From the NCBI GenBank assembly GCA_025455045.1, contig JALONJ010000003.1:1-56166 (forward strand): 56,166 nt of DNA. The letters are read 5' to 3'. A program made the position numbers and the translations under genes. The notes beneath the pieces were generated by a model. It did not search any database and had not been told where the DNA came from. It saw only the letters and a list, made by a program, of their open reading frames with translations. Positions 46,187 through 52,706 of the stretch are shown one piece after another. The DNA comes from Microscillaceae bacterium. Lineage in GTDB: Bacteria; Bacteroidota; Bacteroidia; Cytophagales; Microscillaceae. Position 1 is the first letter of the stretch; each line of letters opens with the position of its first letter.

Positions 46187-46199
46187 CCCCCGGGGGGGG
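46187..46199 (+). repeat. C5-G8 homopolymer run between leuC and leuD
   Basis: CCCCC then GGGGGGGG directly after the leuC stop codon, unusual in such AT-rich intergenic DNA. An iterated palindrome (core 46240-46248) follows before leuD. Confidence 0.8.
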
Positions 46200-46274
46200 A
46201 TTTTTAAAATTTGGTGATTTTATAGATTGTGTAAGTTACTGATTATCAATTAGTTGTAAAAATTAAAATTCAAA

Positions 46275-46862
46275 ATGGCAAAAGATAAATTTGTAATCTT
46301 AAAAAGTTCGGCAGTTCCCTTGCCGATTGAAAATGTAGATACCGACCAAATCATTCCGGCAAGGTTCTTAAAAGCCACTACGCGCGAAGGTTTTGGCGAA
46401 AACTTATTCCGTGATTGGCGATATACGCCTGATAATCAGCCCAAAGATTTTGTTTTGAATAATTCAACGTATAGTGGCAAAATTTTAGTGGCAGGCAAAA
46501 ATTTTGGTTGTGGCAGTAGCCGTGAACACGCGGCTTGGGCATTGCACGATTTTGGTTTCAAAGTAGTAGTTTCCAGCTTTTTTGCCGATATTTTTAAAGG
46601 GAATGCCTTGAATAACAGCGTGTTACCGGTAGTGGTTTCCGAAAGTTTTTTACAAACTATTTTTACAGAAATTGAAAAAAATCCCCAAACCGAAATCACA
46701 GTAGATATTGAAAATCAGACCATTAGCCTGGCCAACGGACAATCCGAAACTTTTGAAATCAATGCCTACAAAAAAACTTGCTTGATGAATGGCTATGATG
46801 ATATTGATTATTTATTGAGTTTGAATGAGGAGATTAGGGCATTTGATTTGGTTAATTCTTAA
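46275..46862 (+). CDS. leuD: 3-isopropylmalate dehydratase small subunit
   Basis: 195 residues from ATG 46275. Features: [34 protein letters not shown] (residues 14-47), [50 protein letters not shown], the swivelling-domain motif [13 protein letters not shown]. It forms the LeuCD heterodimer. The codons for TPDNQ at 46430-46438 are an iterated-palindrome core. It is 92 bp after leuC, consistent with one transcript. The distance to leuB is over 1.3 kb because of the repeat island behind it. Confidence 0.97.
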   Translation: MAKDKFVILKSSAVPLPIENVDTDQIIPARFLKATTREGFGENLFRDWRYTPDNQPKDFVLNNSTYSGKILVAGKNFGCGSSREHAAWALHDFGFKVVVSSFFADIFKGNALNNSVLPVVVSESFLQTIFTEIEKNPQTEITVDIENQTISLANGQSETFEINAYKKTCLMNGYDDIDYLLSLNEEIRAFDLVNS

Positions 46863-46865
46863 TTA

Positions 46866-47335
46866 CAAAGCACACAAAAAACCTTTGAGAACTTTGTGGT
46901 AAGATAGTTTAACCACAAAGCACACAAAGAAAATACACACAAGGCGTACAAAGAACTTAGTGAACTTTGTGCAAACCTTTGAGAACTTTGTGGTAAGATA
47001 GTTTAACCACAAAGAACCCCAAGAAAATACACACAAAGCACACAAAGAGCTTAGTGAACTTTGTGCAAACCTTTGAGAACTTTGTGGTAAAAAAATGCTT
47101 TTAACCACAAAGAACCCCAAGAAAATACACACAAAGCGTACAAAGAACTTAGTGAACTTTGTGCAAACCTTTGAGAACTTTGTGGTAATCAATTTAACCA
47201 CAAAGAACCCCAAGAAAATATACACAAGGCGCACAAAGAACTTAGTGAACTTTGTGTAAACCTTTGAGAACTTTGTGGTAAGATAGTTTAACCACAAAGA
47301 ACCCCAAGAAAATATACACAAAGCGCACTAAGTTA
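46866..47335 (+). repeat. ~94-bp tandem-like repeats, left half of the GxxExxY island
   Basis: Units begin AACCACAAAG at 46911, 47005, 47103, 47196 and 47290 (periods 94, 98, 93, 94) and end with CTTTGAGAACTTTGTGGT, the reverse complement of the start, so each unit closes into a stem. Between lie CCCCAAGAAAATACACAC and CTTAGTGAACTTTGTGC. Variation is mainly in the short spacer between units (AAGATAGTTT, AATCAATTT, AAAAAAATGCTTTT). Confidence 0.92.
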
Positions 47336-47363
47336 CAATGTCAATTTTAAGATTTGCAAGAAA

Positions 47364-47735
47364 ATGACAGAAAATGAAATATCTCACAAAGTAATTGGAT
47401 TAGCCTTACAAGTTCATTCTACATTGGGACCGGGATTATTAGAAAATGCTTACAAGGAATGTCTTTTTTATAAAATCAAAAAAGATGGATTATTGGTAGA
47501 AAAAGAAAAACCAATGCCTTTGATTTTTGAAGAGGTTAAATTAGAGTGTGGCTATCGAATAGATTTATTGGTTGAAAATAAGCTAGTTATAGAATTAAAA
47601 TCGGTTGAAATGATTAGTGATGTTCATATTGCTCAGACTTTGACTTATATGAAATTAGGCAAGTTCAAATTAGGACTTTTAATCAATTTTAATGTTGCTC
47701 AACTAAAAAATGGAATTAAACGCTTAATACTTTGA
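47364..47735 (+). CDS. GxxExxY protein (PD-(D/E)XK-like) inside the repeat island
   Basis: 123 residues from ATG 47364. The motif GLLENAY (residues 23-29, in LGPGLLENAYKECLFYKI) defines the GxxExxY family (TIGR04256). IDLLVENKLVIELKSVE (about 71-87) gives the D...E-x-K signature of PD-(D/E)XK nucleases, followed by AQTLTYMKLGKFKLGLLINFNV. Function unknown; a nuclease is plausible. It is the only gene in a 1.3-kb repeat block between leuD and leuB, and its TGA stop is formed by the first bases of the right-hand repeat (TACTTTGAGAACTTTG). From memory, such genes are often embedded in this repeat type, suggesting a mobile or selfish unit. Confidence 0.88.
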   Translation: MTENEISHKVIGLALQVHSTLGPGLLENAYKECLFYKIKKDGLLVEKEKPMPLIFEEVKLECGYRIDLLVENKLVIELKSVEMISDVHIAQTLTYMKLGKFKLGLLINFNVAQLKNGIKRLIL

Positions 47736-48152
47736 GAACTTTGTGGTAATTAATTTAACCACAAAGAACCCCAAGAACTTAGTGAACTTTGTGCAAACCT
47801 TTGAGAACTTTGTGGTAATCAATTTAACCACAAAGAACCCCAAGAAAATACACACAAAGCACACAAAGAGCTTAGTGAACTTTGTGCAAACCTTTGAGAA
47901 CTTTGTGGTAATTAATTTAACCACAAAGAACCCCAAGAACTTAGTGAACTTTGTGCAAACCTTTGAGAACTTTGTGGTAAGATAGTTTTAACCACAAAGC
48001 ACACCAAGAAAATACACACAAAGCGCACAAAGAATTTTGAGAACTTTGTGGTAATCAATTTAACCACAAAGAACCCCAAGAAAATACACGCAAAGCACAC
48101 AAAAAAGCCTTTGAGTTCTTTGTGCAAACCTTTGAGAACTTTGTGGTTAAAA
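47730..48152 (+). repeat. Right half of the GxxExxY repeat island
   Basis: Same unit as 46866-47335. Starts of AACCACAAAG at 47757, 47826, 47919, 47990 and 48062, so spacing alternates between about 93 and 70 bp; the shorter units lack the AAATACACACAAAGC part. The block ends 38 bp before leuB. Confidence 0.9.
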
Positions 48153-48190
48153 AGTTCGCAAATTAAGAAAATGATAAATGAATTTAAGAA

Positions 48191-49279
48191 ATGAATAAAT
48201 CTTATAAAATAACTATCCTCCCCGGCGACGGCATTGGCAAAGAAGTAACTCAAGAAGGGCAAAAAGTTTTGCAAAAAATTGCCCAATTGTATAAGCACGA
48301 GTTTCAATTTGCCAAAGCCATTATTGGCCATACCGCTATTGAACAAACGGGTAATCCATTGCCAGAGGAAACATTGAAACAATTGAAAAAATCGGATGCT
48401 ATTTTGTTTGGTGCGGTGGGGCATCCCAAATATGACAATGACCCCAATGCCAAAGTTCGCCCCGAACAAGGCTTGCTCAAGATGCGAAAAGAATTGGGTT
48501 TGTATGCCAATTTGCGCCCCATTAAATTATTTGATGAATTGTTAGGAGCTTCGAGTATCAAGCCGGAAGTATTGAAGGGTTCGGATATTTTGTTTTTTCG
48601 GGAGCTGACCGGCGATGTCTATTTTGGCGAACGCGGGCGGCGAGATGAAGGCGCAACAGCCTTTGATACAATGATTTATAGCCGTTACGAGGTAGAACGC
48701 ATTGCTCGCAAAGCCTTTGTGGCGGCGCAAGGCAGACGCAAAAAACTAATGTCGGTCGATAAAGCGAATGTATTAGAATCTAGCCGTTTATGGCGCGAAA
48801 CTGTGCAAGAAATAGCCAAAGAATTTCCCGAAGTAGAAGTAGAACATACATTTGTTGATTCGGCGGCGATGCTTTTAATCAAAAATCCTCGTCATTTTGA
48901 TGTCGTTTTGACGGGTAATTTGTTTGGGGATATTCTTACTGATGAGGCTTCGCAAATTGCCGGCTCGATGGGAATGTTGGCTTCGGCTTCGGTAGGCGAT
49001 ACGGTAGGTTTGTATGAGCCGATTCACGGTTCGGCGCACGATATTACTGGTAAAGGAATTGCCAATCCCTTGGCTTCAATTTTGTCGGCGGCTTTGTTGT
49101 TGGATATTTCATTTAACCTAAAAAAAGAGTCGCAAAGTGTCATACAGGCGGTAGAACGAACTTTACAAGCCGGATTTCGCACTGTAGATATTGCCGACAG
49201 CAAGACTTCTCAAGCAATGATTTTGAATACTGAGGCGATGGGTAATAAAGTACTAGAGTATTTAGCTATTATAAATTGA
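48191..49279 (+). CDS. leuB: 3-isopropylmalate dehydrogenase
   Basis: 362 residues from ATG 48191. Features: ITILPGDGIGKEVTQEG, DAILFGAVGHPKYD, LGLYANLRPIK, FRELTGDVYFGERG (substrate-binding Arg), then HFDVVLTGNLFGDILTDEASQIAGSMGMLASASVG with metal-binding Asp residues, and LYEPIHGSAHDITGKGIANPLASILS for NAD. It oxidises 3-isopropylmalate and decarboxylates it to 2-oxoisocaproate, later transaminated by IlvE. It lies behind the GxxExxY repeat island; whether leader-derived transcripts cross it cannot be seen. The intergenic stretch after it contains a minisatellite and a GC-rich palindrome before leuA. Confidence 0.98.
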   Translation: MNKSYKITILPGDGIGKEVTQEGQKVLQKIAQLYKHEFQFAKAIIGHTAIEQTGNPLPEETLKQLKKSDAILFGAVGHPKYDNDPNAKVRPEQGLLKMRKELGLYANLRPIKLFDELLGASSIKPEVLKGSDILFFRELTGDVYFGERGRRDEGATAFDTMIYSRYEVERIARKAFVAAQGRRKKLMSVDKANVLESSRLWRETVQEIAKEFPEVEVEHTFVDSAAMLLIKNPRHFDVVLTGNLFGDILTDEASQIAGSMGMLASASVGDTVGLYEPIHGSAHDITGKGIANPLASILSAALLLDISFNLKKESQSVIQAVERTLQAGFRTVDIADSKTSQAMILNTEAMGNKVLEYLAIIN

Positions 49280-49389
49280 AAAAATTAGGTAATTAAAAAT
49301 TTCGTTTGAATATCTTTTGATTATCAATGAAATAGTTATCTAAAAAAATATAAAATTAAGTTACTTAAATTGAATAAATAAGTAAAAAA

Positions 49390-49507
49390 ATAAATGTTTT
49401 TTGTAGTTGGATAAATGTTTTTTATGGTTGGATAAGTGTTTTTTGTAGTTGGATAAATGTTTTTTGTGATTGAATAAATGTTTTCTGTGATTGAATAAAT
49501 GTTTTTT
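49390..49507 (+). repeat. 21-bp minisatellite between leuB and leuA
   Basis: Units start with ATAAATG (or ATAAGTG) at 49390, 49411, 49432, 49453, 49474 and 49495: exactly 21 bp apart, five full units and one partial. Unit: ATAAATGTTTTTTGTAGTTGG with small changes. Confidence 0.92.
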
Positions 49508-49616
49508 AATCAAATATTTTAAAAATATAAGTAAAATTAAAAGTTATTTATCATTGAATCAATGAAAGTTTAGTTTTAAAATAACTAATAAGCACTTAAA
49601 CAATATTTATTTATTC

Positions 49617-49739
49617 GCGCACCCGATAGAAGCCGTATGGAGGAGACCCTGCATCGGCAGGCTTAAGCTGTAGGGTTAAATGATAAACTTGCCTGCCGGT
49701 GCGGAGGCTCCTGCTCTGCCAATAGCGGGGATTTTGCGC
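49617..49739. repeat. GC-rich structured palindrome upstream of leuA
   Basis: GCGCA at the left mirrors TGCGC at the right. The strongest stem is CCTGCATCGGCAGGC (49648-49662) with GCCTGCCGGTGCGG (49691-49704), 14 pairs with two G-U, and outer arms match loosely (CCCGATAG, GGAGGAG against CTCCTGC, TAGCGGGG). It is a GC island in AT-rich DNA, 138 bp before leuA. It could be a mobile palindrome or a structured leader RNA; no leader peptide is seen. Confidence 0.75.
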
Positions 49740-49877
49740 CCAAACAATTTTTAAACTATTGACAAGTATTTTGATAAGTTATTAAATATACGCCAGTTGA
49801 TAATGATTTTTAAATAGTCAAACGATAAATATTAAACGAATTAAAATAAATAAAAACACTCTAAAAGTTAAGATTTT

Positions 49878-51041
49878 ATGAGCCAAAAAATTCAAATCTT
49901 TGATACTACTTTACGTGATGGTGAGCAAGTACCGGGTTGTCAGTTGAGTACCGAGGAAAAAGTAATCATTGCTCGTGAATTGGAAAAATTGGGCGTGGAT
50001 ATTATTGAAGCGGGTTTTCCTATCTCAAGCCCGGGCGATTTTAGGTCGGTAGTTGAGATATCAAAATCTGTTACCGAACCAATCATTTGTGCTTTGTCAA
50101 GAGTAAAAATTCCTGATATTGAAAATGCTGCTGAGTCTATCAAATACGCCAAACGTCAACGGATTCACTTGGGTGTGGGTTCATCGGATATTCATATCAA
50201 GCACAAATTCAATAGTTCACGCGAGGAAATTTTGGAAATGGCGGTTTCGGCGGTCAAATTTGCCAAAACTAAGGTCGAGGATATTGAGTTTTATGCTGAA
50301 GATGCCGGACGCGCCGACTTGGCTTTTTTGGCAAAAATGGTGGAAGCCGTTATCAAAGCCGGTGCCACAGTCGTAAATATCCCTGATACTACGGGTTATT
50401 GCTTGCCCGATGAGTACGGCAAACGAATCAATTATATTTTTGAACACGTAAGCAACATTCACCAAGCTACTATTTCGGTGCATTGTCATAATGACTTGGG
50501 TTTGGCTACCGCAAACTCATTGGCGGGGATTCGCAACGGCGCACGCCAAGTTGAGGTTACGATGAATGGCATTGGCGAGCGGGCGGGCAATACTTCGTTG
50601 GAAGAAATTGCCATGGTTTTGAAAACGCATAGTTATTTGGGCTATCATACTGATATTGATACCCGCCATATTTATAATGTGAGCAAATTGGTATCAGGTA
50701 TGATGAAAATGCCGGTGCAGGCAAATAAGGCAATTGTGGGCAAAAATGCGTTTTCTCATTCTTCGGGTATTCACCAAGACGGATTTTTGAAACACGCCGA
50801 AAATTATGAAATCATCAATCCAAATGAGGTCGGTATTCCATCTTCTTTGATTATCTTGACAGCGCGCAGTGGCAGACACGCTTTGCGCCATCGCTTAGAG
50901 TTGTTGGGTTATCAATTTGAAAAATCGGAAATTGACGAATTGTACCAAAAATTCCTTTTAATGGCTGATGAGCGCAAACAAATCGAAGATGCTGATTTGA
51001 TTGAATTGGTGGGGTATTTTACAACAGTAGGGGTGAAGTGA
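49878..51041 (+). CDS. leuA: 2-isopropylmalate synthase, short form without regulatory domain
   Basis: 387 residues from ATG 49878. HMGL-like TIM barrel motifs: IFDTTLRDGEQVPGCQL (metal/acetyl-CoA site), GVDIIEAGFPISSPGDF, IEFYAEDAGRADLAFL, VVNIPDTTGYCLPDEYG, ISVHCHNDLGLATANSLAGIRNGARQVEVTMNGIGERAGNTSLEE. The subdomain after the barrel (ANKAIVGKNAFSHSSGIHQDGFLKH) is present, but the chain stops at about 387, where full-length LeuA (about 500) has the LeuA dimer domain that binds leucine. So feedback inhibition through that domain is absent; control may be at the attenuator. It condenses 2-oxoisovalerate and acetyl-CoA, the first step to leucine. Homocitrate or citramalate synthases are alternatives, but the neighbours favour leuA. 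Confidence 0.95.
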   Translation: MSQKIQIFDTTLRDGEQVPGCQLSTEEKVIIARELEKLGVDIIEAGFPISSPGDFRSVVEISKSVTEPIICALSRVKIPDIENAAESIKYAKRQRIHLGVGSSDIHIKHKFNSSREEILEMAVSAVKFAKTKVEDIEFYAEDAGRADLAFLAKMVEAVIKAGATVVNIPDTTGYCLPDEYGKRINYIFEHVSNIHQATISVHCHNDLGLATANSLAGIRNGARQVEVTMNGIGERAGNTSLEEIAMVLKTHSYLGYHTDIDTRHIYNVSKLVSGMMKMPVQANKAIVGKNAFSHSSGIHQDGFLKHAENYEIINPNEVGIPSSLIILTARSGRHALRHRLELLGYQFEKSEIDELYQKFLLMADERKQIEDADLIELVGYFTTVGVK

Positions 51042-51066
51042 TTGGGGAATTTAGAAATTTTATTTA

Positions 51067-51148
51067 TAACTAATTGATAATCAATTAGTTATGATTTTTT
51101 AGCAAAAAACAAAGAAGCCGATTCAATGGATTTTGAATGGGCTTTTTT
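51067..51148 (+). terminator. Palindrome plus terminator cassette 1 (after leuA)
   Basis: A perfect 25-nt iterated palindrome (51067-51091, core 51075-51083) is followed by an intrinsic terminator at 51115-51148 (AAGCCGATTCAA, loop TGGATT, TTGAATGGGCTTTTTT). The same cassette recurs at 51491-51571 and 52211-52292. Confidence 0.9.
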
Positions 51149-51245
51149 GGAATTAATTTTTATTCTTGAATTCCAAAACAAAATGCAAATTTGATTTTAG
51201 ATTTTCTCCCTATTGTAATCTTTGATGTTATAACTATTTCTAACA

Positions 51246-51449
51246 ATGAATAAAATTGAAGAATTATTGTTAATGGCAAAACAAGCTGAAAATGAAGCGG
51301 AAATTGAACAGTTCTGTGAAGTTTTGGCGCAATTGGAGGAACATAAATTTGAACAATTTTTTGTGGCTTGGGATGCCGAAAGTGAAAAAATTCGCGATGA
51401 GGCTTACGAATTGATTAAAAACTTCAAAATTTCTCAAAATCTTGATTAA
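51246..51449 (+). CDS. Small acidic helical hypothetical protein
   Basis: 67 residues from ATG 51246 (MNKIEELLLMAKQAENEAEIEQFCEVLAQLEEHKFEQFFV). The sequence is mainly alpha-helical and Glu-rich, with a heptad-like pattern; one Cys. No family recognised and no membrane or signal segment. It is flanked on both sides by palindrome-plus-terminator cassettes, so it forms its own transcription unit. The near-identical cassettes suggest that this gene and the neighbouring Uma2 gene may have been gained or duplicated as modules with their own terminators. Confidence 0.6.
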   Translation: MNKIEELLLMAKQAENEAEIEQFCEVLAQLEEHKFEQFFVAWDAESEKIRDEAYELIKNFKISQNLD

Positions 51450-51490
51450 TTGAAATTTATCAGTTAATTGACAAACTCATAAATAACCTA

Positions 51491-51571
51491 ATCATTTGAT
51501 AATCAATTAGTTATGATATTTTAATAAAAAACCAAAAAGCCGATTCAATGGATTTTGAATGGGCTTTTTTT
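51491..51571 (+). terminator. Palindrome plus terminator cassette 2
   Basis: Core TGATAATCA at 51499-51507 and right arm ATTAGTTA, then the same GCCGATTCAATGGATTTTGA hairpin and Ts (to 51571) as cassette 1. It follows the small gene at 51246-51449. Confidence 0.88.
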
Positions 51572-51629
51572 CAGCTAAATTTGTGGTAGGCTGGATTTTT
51601 GTGTATTTTAGAACAAATTATTGTTGAAT

Positions 51630-52205
51630 ATGCAAACAACGCTCGAGAAAATATATACGGTCGAAGAATATTTCGAATTGGAAAAAACCGCCCAAGAACG
51701 CCACGAATTTGTCAATGGAGAACTTATTTTTATGCCCGGAGAATCAAAAATTGCCAACGAAATTAATATCAATTGTACAGTTGCCTTACGTCAAGCCTTA
51801 AAAGGAAAAGGGTTTAATATTTATGTTCAAGATGTGCGCCTGATTGTAAAACTAAATAAAATCTATCGTTATCCCGACTTGGTAGTTGCGCCTGTGTCAG
51901 ATACGGCGGATACGCACGCGGTTACGCAACCAACTTTGATTATTGAAGTACTGTCAGAAAGCACGCAAAACACCGACCAAAACAAAAAACTGCAAGAATA
52001 TACCGCCTTGCCATCTAACCAATACTATATTTTGATTTCACAAACCGAGTATTTGGTACAAGTGTATCGGCGCGAGGGGCAAAATTGGTTATTCAACTAT
52101 TATACGCAATTGACCGAAACGATTGACTTGGCTTTTTTTCCGGCAAAGTTGAGTTTGAGCGATATTTATGAAAACATTGATTTGAAAGTCAGTGAAAATA
52201 AATAA
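51630..52205 (+). CDS. Uma2 family restriction-nuclease-fold protein
   Basis: Start at ATG 51630 (MQTTLEKIYTVEEYFELEKTAQERHEFVNGELIFMPGES); a TTG three codons earlier is less likely. 191 residues. Uma2 motifs: YTVEEYFELEKTAQERHEFVNGELIFMPG (the hxExhxG opening), YRYPDLVVAPV (PD), PTLIIEVLSESTQNTDQNKKLQEYTALPSNQYYILIS (E-V-L-S-x-S-T, then Lys, then the strand). All acidic and Lys positions of the PD-(D/E)XK-like site are present. Third Uma2-type gene of the window; closest in layout to the typical cyanobacterial and Bacteroidota members. Its terminator is one of three copies of the cassette. Confidence 0.9.
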   Translation: MQTTLEKIYTVEEYFELEKTAQERHEFVNGELIFMPGESKIANEININCTVALRQALKGKGFNIYVQDVRLIVKLNKIYRYPDLVVAPVSDTADTHAVTQPTLIIEVLSESTQNTDQNKKLQEYTALPSNQYYILISQTEYLVQVYRREGQNWLFNYYTQLTETIDLAFFPAKLSLSDIYENIDLKVSENK

Positions 52206-52210
52206 AATTG

Positions 52211-52292
52211 TAACTCATTGCTAATCAGTTAGTTATAATATTTTAATAAAAAACCAAAAAGCCGATTCAATGGATTTTGAATGGGCTTTTTG
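52211..52292 (+). terminator. Palindrome plus terminator cassette 3
   Basis: The palindrome core has changed to TGCTAATCA, arms still TAACTCAT and TTAGTTAT; the GCCGATTCAATGGATTTTGA hairpin with GGGCTTTTT is retained. It follows the third Uma2 gene. Confidence 0.85.
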
Positions 52293-52431
52293 GTTTTGGA
52301 GGACTTAGGCAAATTTTCAAAAATTTTCAGGCAAAAAGGGCATTTGTCTTTAATAAATCAAAAAATCATAAACCCCTGATAATCAGATGTTTATGGCTTC
52401 TTGAATGATTTGCATATTTTTGGCTGGTTAT

Positions 52432-52464
52432 AAAAAAAACTCGCCCTTAAGATAAAAGCGAGCT
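52432..52464 (-). terminator. Orphan minus-strand terminator-like hairpin
   Basis: On the minus strand GCTCGC, a 13-base loop, GCGAGT and then a run of eight T. No minus-strand gene precedes it, so it could end a small RNA or be chance. Confidence 0.35.
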
Positions 52465-52706
52465 TTCTGTTTATAACGACATGATTTGCTAAAATATAGA
52501 TTGATTTCTGGACAGTCAATATTCTAAATTTCCATTTCAAGTTGATTAAGAATATTGGAATTAATGTATTATACGTATGTTGGTAAAAAAGTTGCACTTT
52601 TTTTAAATTTTTTTCAAAAAAAACTGGGTTTTATGCAAGTTTGCTTAAACTTGAAAATGTTTTAAAAATAAATTGAACCAATTAATTTATAAGCAATTGA
52701 AAACCA
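52465..52706. other. Intergenic region before the amidase
   Basis: AT-rich, with a palindrome core just before it at 52377-52385. I see no gene; a 68-codon minus-strand frame here has no family features and overlaps the terminator-like hairpin. Confidence 0.5.

Noticed and set aside
46866..48152. CRISPR array
   Set aside because: Units are 70-98 bp, internally palindromic and have no variable spacers of constant length; no cas genes.
46863..48469. Minus-strand frames of 152 and 185 codons across the repeat island
   Set aside because: They translate the repeat units themselves (recurring TKFSKVCTKFTKFFVR) and overlap real plus-strand genes; no protein family.
52391..52597. 68-codon minus-strand frame
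   Set aside because: No family, no promoter-like signal, and it overlaps a terminator-like hairpin.
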